DNA from: HRBIN12 sp964640965
Lineage (GTDB): Bacteria; Actinomycetota; UBA4738; HRBIN12
Length of the DNA: 18,076 nucleotides
Direction: 5' to 3'
Assembly: GCA_964640965.1 (NCBI GenBank)
Contig: CAZXJB010000049.1
Coordinates: 1 to 18,076, forward strand
Shown: piece after piece, positions 1 through 8,486 of the stretch
Layout of the letters: every line of letters begins with the position of its first letter
Numbering within the stretch: the first letter of the stretch is position 1
Notes under the pieces: model-generated
What the model saw: only the letters and a program-made list of their open reading frames with translations
Database searches by the model: none
Told to the model about the DNA's origin: nothing
Program-made: the position numbers and the translations under genes

Positions 1-8
1 CCCGTGAC

Positions 9-52
9 CCCGGCACCCCACGAGGCCCGGCACCCCACGAGGCCCGGCACCC
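9..52. repeat. 17-bp direct tandem repeat, about 2.6 copies
   Basis: Two identical 17-bp units (CCCGGCACCCCACGAGG) occupy 9-25 and 26-42, and the first 10 bases of a third occupy 43-52. The unit is GC-rich and non-coding. It lies beyond the 3' end of the CoA-transferase gene and may continue left of the window. No function is evident. Confidence 0.85.
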
Positions 53-58
53 GCCCTT

Positions 59-194
59 GTCAACCCGTTGACGACGATCGGGCCCCTGCCGGCTGTATCG
101 CGTCAACCCCTTGTCCGGAACGTCCGCGGTCTTTCCTGACAGGGGGTTGACAGGTGTTGGCCCCCGAACCCCCGTGAGCCGTCAAGGGGTTGCG
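59..194. repeat. Array of four 14-bp GTCAAC-type quasi-palindromes
   Basis: Four related sites are visible. Bases 59-72 are the perfect palindrome GTCAACCCGTTGAC. Bases 102-115 read GTCAACCCCTTGTC. Bases 139-152 read GTCAACCCCCTGTC on the minus strand. Bases 181-194 read CGCAACCCCTTGAC on the minus strand and overlap the stop codon of the CoA-transferase gene. Start-to-start distances are 43, 37 and 42 bp. Repeated dyads with similar spacing suggest cooperative operator sites for a gene to the left. Sites 2 and 3 could also pair into one long stem. Bases 1-181 contain no gene I can support. Confidence 0.7.
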
Positions 195-1408
195 TCCGCC
201 GCTCCCGGGCCGTCACCCGCCCCGCCGCGAGCCGAGCCGCTCGGCCCCTCTCCCAGGATCTCGCGCAGGACCTCCTCGGTGTGCTCCCCGAGCCTGGGCG
301 GCGGCCGACGCACGGGCGCGAGCGACCCGTCGAGTCGGATGGGGTCGGCCACCAAGCGCAGGGGCCCGCGCACCGGGTCCGGCACCTCCTGGACCATCCG
401 CGCGCCCTCCGGCGTGGCGAACACCTCGTCCATCCGAAGCACCGGCGAGCTCGGCACCCCCACGGCCTCGAGCGCCGCGAGCCACTCCGCCGCCGGGCGC
501 CGGCGGAACGCCTCGGCGAGGATCGGAACGAGCGCCTCGCGGTTGCGCACCCGCGCCTCGTTCGTCGCGAATCGCTCGTCGCGGGCGAGCTCGGGCATGC
601 CGAGGACCTCGCACGTGCGCTCGAACATCCGGTCGTTGCCGGCGGCGAGGATGAAGGGGCGGTCGGCCGCGTCGAAGAGCTGGTAGGGGACGATGTTCGG
701 GTGCTGGTTCCCGAGGGGCCCCGGCACCACGCCGCCCAGCAGGTAGTTCGCGGCCTGGTTCACCATCGCGGCCAGGCTGGCCTCGTAGAGCGAGACCACG
801 ATCCGGCGCCCCCGGCCGGTGGACCGCCGCTCGACCAGGGCCGCGAGGATCCCGCTCGCCGCGTACAGCCCGCAGATCACGTCGAGGAGCGCCACCCCGA
901 CCTTCGTCGGCTCCCCGCCGGGGTGGCCGGTGAAGCTCATGAGCCCCGACAGCGCCTGGACGATGATGTCGTAGCCCGGTCGGGCGGCGGACTCGCCCTC
1001 CTCGCCGAAGGCCACGAGCGAGCAGTAGACGAGGTCGGGGCGCTCGGCCGCGAGCGAGGCGTGGTCCAGGCCGAAGCGGGCCATGAGGCCCGGGCGGAAG
1101 TTCTCGACGACGACGTCGCTCGCGAGGGCGAGACGGCGGGCCGCCGCGGCGCCCTCGGCGCTCTGCAGGTCGAGCGCCACCGACCGCTTGTTCCGGTTCA
1201 GGGACAGGAAGTAGGCGGCGTCATCGCCGACGAAGGGCGGTCCCCACGAGCGCGTGTCGTCGCCGCTCCCGGGGCGCTCGACCTTGATCACGTCGGCGCC
1301 GAGGTCGGCGAGGAGCATCGTGGCGAGGGGGCCGGCCAGGACGCGGGAGAAGTCGGCGACGCGAACGCGCGCGAGCGGCAGCGGGCGAGCCTGCGCGTCC
1401 TCGGGCAC
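182..1408 (-). CDS. CaiB/BaiF family (class III) CoA-transferase
   Basis: This cytoplasmic enzyme moves CoA between an acyl-CoA donor and a free acid acceptor; the substrate cannot be read from sequence. The 408 residues match the usual family length. The N-terminus has the family pattern (VADFSRVLAGPLATMLLADLGADVIKVE split around residues 18-44), followed by NRNKRSVALDL at 71-81 and ENFRPG at 102-107. Asp176 in GVALLD is the expected catalytic aspartate that forms the aspartyl-CoA intermediate. The GTG start at 1408 has GAGGAG just upstream. The last 20 residues are a low-complexity Gly/Ala tail. It appears monocistronic, with its own promoter and a structured leader. A glutarate-CoA transferase of the SUGCT type is one possibility because a glutaryl-CoA dehydrogenase lies in the same window, but the two are far apart. 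Confidence 0.93.
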   Translation of the reverse strand: MPEDAQARPLPLARVRVADFSRVLAGPLATMLLADLGADVIKVERPGSGDDTRSWGPPFVGDDAAYFLSLNRNKRSVALDLQSAEGAAAARRLALASDVVVENFRPGLMARFGLDHASLAAERPDLVYCSLVAFGEEGESAARPGYDIIVQALSGLMSFTGHPGGEPTKVGVALLDVICGLYAASGILAALVERRSTGRGRRIVVSLYEASLAAMVNQAANYLLGGVVPGPLGNQHPNIVPYQLFDAADRPFILAAGNDRMFERTCEVLGMPELARDERFATNEARVRNREALVPILAEAFRRRPAAEWLAALEAVGVPSSPVLRMDEVFATPEGARMVQEVPDPVRGPLRLVADPIRLDGSLAPVRRPPPRLGEHTEEVLREILGEGPSGSARGGAGDGPGAADATP

Positions 1409-1445
1409 CGATCTCCTCGCGGGCGTCTGGTCCGTGAAGTCCGAG

Positions 1446-1485
1446 AAAAGCGGCGCCGCCGGAACCCGAAGGTCCCAGCGGCGCC
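1446..1485 (-). promoter_or_regulatory. Leader hairpin with cUUCGg tetraloop and U-tract (attenuator or 5' stabiliser)
   Basis: Read on the minus strand, 1485-1478 (GGCGCCGC) pairs with 1459-1452. A U-G wobble follows, then 1476-1471 (GGGACC) pairs with 1466-1461, around the loop UUCG closed by C-G. The result is an unbroken 15-bp helix. Bases 1451-1446 add GC and then UUUU, the pattern of an intrinsic terminator. In the plus-strand RNA the two wobble positions become A-C mismatches, so the structure favours the minus transcript. It lies between the predicted transcription start (near 1485) and the CoA-transferase start at 1408. Confidence 0.65.
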
Positions 1486-1491
1486 ATCCGT

Positions 1492-1521
1492 TTTATACGA
1501 TGTGCCCGGCCGCGTCGTCAA
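1492..1521 (-). promoter_or_regulatory. Sigma-70-type promoter for the CoA-transferase gene
   Basis: On the minus strand TTGACG (1521-1516) is followed after 18 bp by TATAAA (1497-1492). Both boxes are close to the housekeeping consensus and stand out in such GC-rich DNA. The expected transcription start, about 7 bases after the -10 box, is base 1485, the first base of the leader hairpin. Confidence 0.65.
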
Positions 1522-1600
1522 ATCGGCGGAACGGTTTTGTCACTCTTTCCGGGGGTGGCGCCGGGGGGGCCGCCGGATGGCCGAGGGCGGCGATCGCGGG

Positions 1601-1613
1601 TAGGGTGAGGAGG
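1601..1613 (+). promoter_or_regulatory. -10 hexamer and overlapping Shine-Dalgarno before the 234-aa gene
   Basis: TAGGGT at 1601-1606 lies 10 bases before the ATG at 1617, and AGGAGG at 1608-1613 lies 3 bases before it. If the TAGGGT box is used, transcription would begin close to the ATG and leave out the AGGAGG. The Shine-Dalgarno would then matter only for a transcript from farther upstream. Confidence 0.45.
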
Positions 1614-1616
1614 ATC

Positions 1617-2321
1617 ATGAATCAGGAGAGCCTGGAGCGGGCCAACGCCTTCCTCGCGGCGGTCGCGCAGCGCGTCCGGCCGGGGGAGCTCCTGGACGCG
1701 GCGCCCGCGGACATCGCGCGCGAGATCGGCATCGGGGAGCCCCTCGTCGCGGCCCGGGCCGTGCGGGCGCTCCTCGCGAGGCGGCGCCTGGAGGCGCAGG
1801 ACGGGCGCTACCGTCTGCTCGACGCGACCCCGATCCAGCCGGGGGAGAAGGAGCAGGTCCCCCGCCCGAGGCGAGTCAGGGCCAAGGCTCGGCGCGCCGC
1901 CGTGCGGCACGAGGCGCGCTCGGACCAGCGACCCACGTACTCGCAGATCGGCCGGGAGGCCGTCGATCGGCTCGTCGAGCTCGGGCGCGAGGTCGCGACG
2001 CTGCGCGCCAGCCTGCGGGCCGCCAAGGACGAAGCGCGCGAGGCGCGCGAGGCGCGGGACGAGGCCGAGCGCCGGGCCCGGATGCTCGTCGAGCGCGTCC
2101 GCGAGCTCGAGGGCCGCGCCGAGATGGCCGAGACGAACCTGCGCACCCTCCTCGCCGCGGCCAAGGGCGCCGGCCGTGACCGGGTCGGTGACACGGAGAT
2201 GGAGGCCATCCTCAGCGTCCTCAAGGGCGCCGAGGCCCATCGGGGCGTCTCGGTCTCCGAAGCCACCGAGGAGCAGCCGGTGGAGCCGCACGCGGCCGAG
2301 GGTTCGGCGGATCCCTCCTGA
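1617..2321 (+). CDS. Hypothetical protein, predicted winged-helix/coiled-coil
   Basis: I do not recognise a named family for this 234-residue protein. Residues 20-70 read like a small helix-turn-helix: a DIAREIGIGEPLVAARAVRALL stretch in parts, then a basic turn and a short GRYRLL strand or wing. Residues 80-105 are a basic linker rich in Arg, Lys and Pro. Residues 110-185 are a long heptad-rich coiled coil with many Arg, Glu and Ala. The tail from 205 is acidic and probably disordered. The ATG at 1617 is preferred over upstream in-frame starts because AGGAGG precedes it and the family-like sequence begins there. The upstream part of the frame is antisense to the CoA-transferase gene. A nucleoid- or DNA-binding role is an inference. 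It converges with the dppF-type gene with 21 bases between them. Confidence 0.8.
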   Translation: MNQESLERANAFLAAVAQRVRPGELLDAAPADIAREIGIGEPLVAARAVRALLARRRLEAQDGRYRLLDATPIQPGEKEQVPRPRRVRAKARRAAVRHEARSDQRPTYSQIGREAVDRLVELGREVATLRASLRAAKDEAREAREARDEAERRARMLVERVRELEGRAEMAETNLRTLLAAAKGAGRDRVGDTEMEAILSVLKGAEAHRGVSVSEATEEQPVEPHAAEGSADPS

Positions 2322-2342
2322 GAGCTCCCGACCCGCTCGGCC

Positions 2343-3439
<1,097 letters not shown>

Positions 3440-3443
<4 letters not shown>

Positions 3444-4426
3444 GGACCCACCTCCACGGGTTCGCCCCGCTTGACGAGCAGGCACGCCGAGCGCCGCCCC
3501 TCGCCGGCGGGGTACATCTCGGGCTCGATCACGGCGCAGTCCTCGAAGGCGAGGGGGCACCGCGGGTGGAACGAGCAGCCGGGCGGGACGTGGCCGGGGA
3601 ACGGAGGGTCGCCCGGCAGCCCGGAGGGCGCCATGCGGAACCGCTCGTCGCCGACCTGCGGGAAGGCCGACGCCAGGGCCCGCGTGTACGGGTGCTTCGG
3701 GTCGCGGAACACGGGGGCGGCGGGGCCCTCCTCGACCAGCTTGCCGGCGTACATGATCGCGAGGCGGTCGCTCACCTCGACGAGGACCGAGAGGTCGTGC
3801 GTGATGAAGAGCATCGCGAGCCCCAGCTCGCGCTGGAGGTCCTTGAGGAGCCGCAGGACCTGCGCCTGGACCATCACGTCCAGGGCGGTCGTCGGCTCGT
3901 CGGCGATCACGAGGTCCGGGTTGCAGGCGAGCGCCATGGCGATCATCACGCGCTGCTTCTGCCCCCCCGAGAGCTCGTGCGGGTAATCGCGGAGGCGGCG
4001 GGAGGGGAGGCCCACCTGCTCGAGCAGGGCCCCGGCGCGGACCGTCGCCTCCTTCTCCCCGGACTGGGTGTGGATGACGATGGCCTCGGCGATCTGGTCG
4101 CCGATGCGTTGCACGGGGTTCAGCGCGTGCATCGCGCCCTGGAAGACGACGGAGACGGCTGACCAGCGCACGGCCCGCAGGCGCCCGGGGCGCATCGCGA
4201 GCACGTCCTCGCCGTTCAGGAGGATCTGCCCGGTGACCTGGGTCCTCGGCGGCAGCAGCCGCAGGATCGCGTTGGCGATCGTGGACTTGCCGCAGCCGGA
4301 CTCGCCGGCGAGGCCGAGGACCTCGCCCTTGTGGACGTCGAGGTCCACCCCCCGCACGGCCGGCACCGGCCCGGCCTGGGTCCGGTAGGTGACCGAGAGA
4401 TCGCGGATCTGCAGGACCGTCGTCAC
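3440..4426 (-). CDS. dppD: Dipeptide/oligopeptide ABC transporter ATPase (DppD/OppD type)
   Basis: This is the first ATPase of the importer, 328 residues, full length for the family. Walker A GESGCGKST is at 41-49, the signature LSGGQ at 152-156, Walker B LVIADEP at 172-178 followed by TTALD, and the H-loop His at 210. The Q-loop reads FQGAM rather than FQDP, a variant that also occurs in DppD proteins. The C-terminal domain (HPYTRALA near 245) has four cysteines, 284, 290, 297 and 315. Cysteines at this place in OppD-type ATPases have been linked to an iron-sulfur cluster, so one is possible here. The GTG start at 4426 abuts the permease stop directly (TGAGTG), and the 3' end overlaps dppF by 4 bases, so translation is probably coupled throughout. 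Confidence 0.94.
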
Positions 4427-5392
4427 TCAGCGCTCCCGAAGCTTCGGGTTCAGGATCTCGTCGAGGGCGAACCCGCACATCGTGAACGCCAGCACGACGA
4501 GCACGATGGCGAGCCCGGGGGGCAGGAGCCACCACCAGCGGCCGGTCGTGGCCGCGCCGGCGTTGAAGGCGAACTCGAGCATCGTGCCCCAGGAGATCGA
4601 CAGCGGGTCCCCGAGCCCGAGGAACGCGAGCGTGGACTCCGAGAGGATCGCGATCGCCACCGTGAGGATGGTGTTCGCGAAGATGAGCGGACCCACGTTC
4701 GGCAGGATGTGGTGCACGATCAGGTGCCAGTCGCTCGCGCCGAGCGCCCGGGCCCGCTCGACGTAGGGTCTCGTCTTCACCGAGAGCACCTGCGCCCGCA
4801 CGATCCGGGCGGTCCCCGGCCAGGACGTGATGCCGATCACGAGGATGATGATGGCGAGCGAGCGCCCGAGGACCGACGCGAGGACGATCGCGAGGGCGAG
4901 CCAGGGCAGGACCAGGAACCAGTCGGTGAGGCGCATGAGGACGCTCTCGAGCCAACCGCCGTAGTAGCCGGCCGCGATCCCGATGAGCGCCCCGATCACC
5001 ATCGAGATGATGGTGGCCGCGAGACCGACGGTGAGCGAGATCCTCGAGCCGAAGATCGTCATCGCGTACACCGAGCGGCCCAGGTTGTCGGTCCCGAACC
5101 AGAAGTGGGCGCTCGGCGGCTCGTACGGGGCCCCGGTCGTCGGCGAGGTCGGGTCCATCGTCGAGCGGTCGGCGAGGAGCGGCGCCAGGATCGCGATGAG
5201 GATGAAGGCGATGAGGATCCCGAGCCCCCACATCCCCATCGCGTTCTTCCGGTACATCTTCGCGACCCGCACGAACGCCCGGCGGCGCCTGGCCCACACG
5301 ATCCGCCGGGGCGAGATCGTCTTCGGCGGCCGCGGCGGCGGTTCCTCGGTCGGCGGCGGCGCCTCGCCGGGCAGGATCGGCTCGGCTCGCAT
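4427..5392 (-). CDS. dppC: Dipeptide/oligopeptide ABC transporter permease (DppC/OppC type)
   Basis: This is one of the two membrane subunits that form the peptide channel, 321 residues. A long Pro- and Arg-rich cytoplasmic N-terminus (about 1-50) precedes the first membrane helix (GLGILIAFILIAILAPLLA). The periplasm-facing segment FWFGTDNLGRSVY is typical of the family, and further helices follow. The coupling loop has the EAA-type motif ERARALGASDW...HHILPN that docks onto the ATPases. The ATG at 5392 shares its first base with the upstream stop (TGATG), which sets the start. A longer in-frame reading to 5656 lies inside the upstream permease gene and was set aside. It pairs with the DppB-type permease. 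Confidence 0.94.
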   Translation of the reverse strand: MRAEPILPGEAPPPTEEPPPRPPKTISPRRIVWARRRRAFVRVAKMYRKNAMGMWGLGILIAFILIAILAPLLADRSTMDPTSPTTGAPYEPPSAHFWFGTDNLGRSVYAMTIFGSRISLTVGLAATIISMVIGALIGIAAGYYGGWLESVLMRLTDWFLVLPWLALAIVLASVLGRSLAIIILVIGITSWPGTARIVRAQVLSVKTRPYVERARALGASDWHLIVHHILPNVGPLIFANTILTVAIAILSESTLAFLGLGDPLSISWGTMLEFAFNAGAATTGRWWWLLPPGLAIVLVVLAFTMCGFALDEILNPKLRER

Positions 5393-6375
5393 CAGGCCGC
5401 CCTCACCCGCGGGTCGAGGTACATGTACGTCACGTCGGCGATGAGGTTCGCGACGATCACGGCCGCCGAGAAGATCAGGAACAGGGTCTGCAGGACCGCG
5501 TAGTCCTTCGCCTCGATCGCCTGGACGGTGAGCCAGCCGAGGCCCGGCCAGGAGAAGACGTACTCGATCGTGATGGCGCCCCCGAAGACGAAGCCGAGCG
5601 AGAGCATCGTGATCGTCCAGGTGGGGAGCAGCGCGTTCGGCACCACGTGCCGCCACAGCACCTGCTTCTCGCGGACGCCCTTCGCGCGGGCGGTGACGAC
5701 GAAGTCGTCGGCCATCACGTCGATGAGGGAGTTCCGCATGATGATCGCGTACTCGCCGAGGTAAGCGATCGTGAGCACGCTGAACGGCAGGACCATGTGG
5801 TTCAGCACGTCAACGACGTGCGCGAACCCGGTGAGGTCGGCCCCCACCGTGTCGTAGCCGCCGGTCGGGAAGATCGCGGGGAACGGCCCCACCCCGCCGG
5901 CGAAGGCCATGAGCACGAGCATGCCGAACCAGAACTCCGGCATCGCGTAGACGAACAGGGTGAAGCCGAGCGAGCCGTAGTCGAACCAGCTCCCCCGGCG
6001 CCACCCGCCCCAGATGCCGATGAGCAGGCCGATGGCGATCGAGGCGATCGTCGAGGTGCCGACGAGGAGGATCGTCGGCCACATGCGCTGGCCGATCACC
6101 TCGGAGACCCGCCGGCCCTGGTAGATGAAGGAGTCTCCGAACTCGAGCCGGAAGGTATCGGCCATGTAGCGGCCGAACTGCACGAGGATCGGCTTGTCCA
6201 GGCCGAGCCTCGCGCGCTCGGCCGCGACGTTCTGCGGGTTGTAGGCGGCGGTGCCGCGCAGCAGCAGCGAGGCCGGGTCGCCGGGCATCACCCGGAACAG
6301 CACGAAGTTGAACACGAGGACGAAGAGCAGGGTGAGGAACGCCTGCGCCACCTTGCCGAGGAGGTAGCCGCGCAT
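5392..6375 (-). CDS. dppB: Dipeptide/oligopeptide ABC transporter permease (DppB/OppB type)
   Basis: This is the partner membrane subunit of the importer, 327 residues. The first helix with its conserved RVMPGDPA ending (about 29-36) is diagnostic of DppB/OppB. Then come the ARLGLDKPILVQFGRY segment, several membrane helices, and the EAA loop TARAKGVREKQVLWRHVVPNA. FSWPGLG near the C-terminus is also typical. The ATG at 6375 follows GGGAGAGG closely. It lies 33 bases after the binding-protein stop and overlaps dppC by one base in TGATG, so the three genes are almost certainly one transcript. Confidence 0.94.
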   Translation of the reverse strand: MRGYLLGKVAQAFLTLLFVLVFNFVLFRVMPGDPASLLLRGTAAYNPQNVAAERARLGLDKPILVQFGRYMADTFRLEFGDSFIYQGRRVSEVIGQRMWPTILLVGTSTIASIAIGLLIGIWGGWRRGSWFDYGSLGFTLFVYAMPEFWFGMLVLMAFAGGVGPFPAIFPTGGYDTVGADLTGFAHVVDVLNHMVLPFSVLTIAYLGEYAIIMRNSLIDVMADDFVVTARAKGVREKQVLWRHVVPNALLPTWTITMLSLGFVFGGAITIEYVFSWPGLGWLTVQAIEAKDYAVLQTLFLIFSAAVIVANLIADVTYMYLDPRVRAA

Positions 6376-6408
6376 CCTCTCCCTGCTCTCGCCCTCGTCG
6401 GCTCCCGG

Positions 6409-8310
6409 CTAGGCCTCGTCCTCCTCGACGCGCCGCCTCCTGCCGAGGAGCACGGCCGCGAGGATGATCACGATGCCGGCCGCGATGCCGATCCAGGCCG
6501 CCGCCGGGATCCCGCGGGCCCCGCCGCCGGCCTCGGCGCCGCCGGCTCCGACCGGCCGCAGCGTCCACCACACGGCGCTCGGGCCGCCCCAGCCCTCGAG
6601 CGGGTCGCCGTTCGGCCTCGGCTGCGGCCGGAAGCCGGTCCAGTCATCGCTCCAGGCCGACAGGACCGGGTCGTACCACATCACCGAGTACGCGGCGTCC
6701 TCGTAGAACATCTTCTGCATCTGGTGGACGATCTCCCACCGCTTCTCGGGGTCGGTCGTCGTCCGCTGCTCGTGGTAGAGGCGGTCGTACTCGGGGTTGC
6801 AGTAGTAGGCGTCGTTGTTCCCGTAGCTGCTCCCGTCCGGCGGCCGCTGGTCGCAGGTGAACCAGGACAGGGCCGAGTCCGGGTCCGGGTCGGGGATCCA
6901 GCCCCACGAGAACATGTCGTACTCGCCGGCGTTGATGATGTCCCCGAGGCGGCCGGAGGTGACCACCTCGACGTTGGCCTTGATCCCGATCTGCTCGAGC
7001 CACGGCTTGATGAACTGGGCCGCGTCGACCGAGGTCTGCTCGTTCGAGCGGACGAAGTACCGGAACTCGAGCGGCCGGCCGGGATCCAGGGAGCCGGGCG
7101 GCATCTCCCGGACGCCGTCCCCGTCCGTGTCCGCGTACCCCGCCTGGTCGAGCAGCTCGTTCGCCCCCTGGATGTCGAAGGGGATCCGCTCCTCGGGGCT
7201 CGGCTCCCACCGAGCGCCCGCGACGGACACGGGCGGGATGATCGAGTCGCCGGGCAGCCCGTGGCCCTGGAGGACCTTCTCGACCAGGGTCTCGCTGTCG
7301 ATCGCCATCCGGATCGCGCGCCGCACGACGGGATCCGTGAGCGCGGGGTGCCCGTCGCCGTGCGGGGTGTAGGTGTAGCCGTCGGACTCGGACTTGGGCT
7401 GGTAGGCCGAGCCGGTGTTCAGGCCGATCTCCGAGAACGAGGGGATCGTGCCCTCCATCGTCTCGATGCCCGGCTGGGCCGCGAGGTCCTCGAAGATGCT
7501 CGGCGAGCTCACGTACGCGAGGTCGATCTCGCCCCGCTTCAGGGCCTCGGCGAGCGCGTCCTCGTTCTTGAAGATCCGGTAGATGACCTCGTCGACGTAG
7601 GGCTCCGGCCCGTTCCAGTAGGGGTTGCGGACCATCCGGATGTACTCGCCGGTCTTGAACTCCTTGATGATGAACGGGCCGCTGCCGACGTTCGGGACGT
7701 TGTCGTACTGCTTCGGCCGATCCCCCACGATCGACGGGTCGCCCCAGATGTGCTTGGGCAGGATGTAGTCGTACATGTAGGCGACCTCGCCCGAGTAGAG
7801 GCTGGTCGGCTCCTTCGTCGAGAACTGGATCGTGGTGGGATCCAACACCTGCACGTCGCCGTCGATGAGCGTGAGGTAGTTCTGCGGCAGGTACGCGTGA
7901 CGGCTCTTGTACAGGTTGAGCGTGAACGCGACGTCCTCGGCCGTCAGCGGCTGGCCGTCGGACCAGGTGATCCCGTCCTTGATGTGGTAGGTGTAGGTCA
8001 TCCCGTCCGGGCTGACCTCCACGTCCGTGACGAGCCCGGCGCCGGGCCCGCCGCTTTGGTCCACCCCGAGGTCCTGGTCCCAGTCGATGAGCAGGTGGTA
8101 GCTCGCCGTCCAGAAGTAGAACTCGATGGCGAGGTACCCACTCATCGGGTTCATCGTGAGGGGCTCGCCGGTGCTGGCGAACGTGAAGATCACCTTCTCC
8201 TTGGTCCCCCCGGCCCCCGTCTCCTGGGCGAGCGCGGCCTGGATGAGCCCGCCCACCGCCAGGACCGTGCCGACGATGAGCGCCAGGGCTCTTCGCGATG
8301 CGGTTCGCAT
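6409..8310 (-). CDS. Extracellular solute-binding protein, family 5 (DppA/OppA type), C-terminally membrane-anchored
   Basis: This protein captures peptides or similar solutes outside the membrane and delivers them to the permease. It has 633 residues from the ATG at 8310, which AAGGAGG precedes with good spacing. An in-frame ATG at 8352 would add 14 hydrophilic residues before the signal peptide and is less likely. The signal peptide covers about 1-28 (AALA before Gln29) and has no lipobox cysteine. Family features include GITWSDGQPLTAEDVAFTL, GSGPF and an RNPYW segment. A Gly/Ala-rich stalk then leads to a membrane helix at about 603-623 followed by RRRR, so the protein appears tethered by its C-terminus. 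Ligand specificity is not readable, and no gene nearby settles it. Confidence 0.93.
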   Translation of the reverse strand: MRTASRRALALIVGTVLAVGGLIQAALAQETGAGGTKEKVIFTFASTGEPLTMNPMSGYLAIEFYFWTASYHLLIDWDQDLGVDQSGGPGAGLVTDVEVSPDGMTYTYHIKDGITWSDGQPLTAEDVAFTLNLYKSRHAYLPQNYLTLIDGDVQVLDPTTIQFSTKEPTSLYSGEVAYMYDYILPKHIWGDPSIVGDRPKQYDNVPNVGSGPFIIKEFKTGEYIRMVRNPYWNGPEPYVDEVIYRIFKNEDALAEALKRGEIDLAYVSSPSIFEDLAAQPGIETMEGTIPSFSEIGLNTGSAYQPKSESDGYTYTPHGDGHPALTDPVVRRAIRMAIDSETLVEKVLQGHGLPGDSIIPPVSVAGARWEPSPEERIPFDIQGANELLDQAGYADTDGDGVREMPPGSLDPGRPLEFRYFVRSNEQTSVDAAQFIKPWLEQIGIKANVEVVTSGRLGDIINAGEYDMFSWGWIPDPDPDSALSWFTCDQRPPDGSSYGNNDAYYCNPEYDRLYHEQRTTTDPEKRWEIVHQMQKMFYEDAAYSVMWYDPVLSAWSDDWTGFRPQPRPNGDPLEGWGGPSAVWWTLRPVGAGGAEAGGGARGIPAAAWIGIAAGIVIILAAVLLGRRRRVEEDEA

Positions 8311-8437
8311 CGAGCGCCTCCTTCCCCCCTGCGGGTGTCCCTCGCCGATCATGCCTCCCCGCTTACGTGGTACGTCGGGCCGAGCCGTCTGGGACGTGAC
8401 CGATGGTCATCCGGCTCAGCGCATGTCCGGCCGCCGA

Positions 8438-8446
8438 TGTATAGCA
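8438..8446 (-). promoter_or_regulatory. Extended -10 promoter candidate for the ABC importer operon
   Basis: The minus strand reads TGC followed by TATACA (8446-8438), an extended -10 element. No convincing -35 box is seen. It lies in the 176-base gap between the creatininase-family gene and the binding-protein gene and would give a leader of about 120 bases. Confidence 0.4.
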
Positions 8447-8486
8447 CGAGCCCCACTTCCGACGCATCTCCGTTCGGTCTCGGTCG

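Noticed and set aside
68..99. TTGACG followed by TGTATC as a plus-strand promoter
   Set aside because: The spacing is about 20 bp, the -10 match is poor, and no plus-strand gene follows; TTGAC is part of the palindrome array.
2322..2342. Possible terminator between the convergent 234-aa and dppF genes
   Set aside because: The 21 bases contain no stem-loop with a useful length and no T-tract.
3444..5297. Long N-terminal extension of the dppF frame
   Set aside because: Overlaps dppD and dppC in another frame, is low-complexity Arg/Pro/Ala, and the GTG at 3443 has both a Shine-Dalgarno and a GTGA overlap.
4331..5503. 390-codon plus-strand open frame opposite dppC
   Set aside because: Mirror of a membrane protein gene; rich in charged residues with no recognisable domain and no ribosome-binding site.
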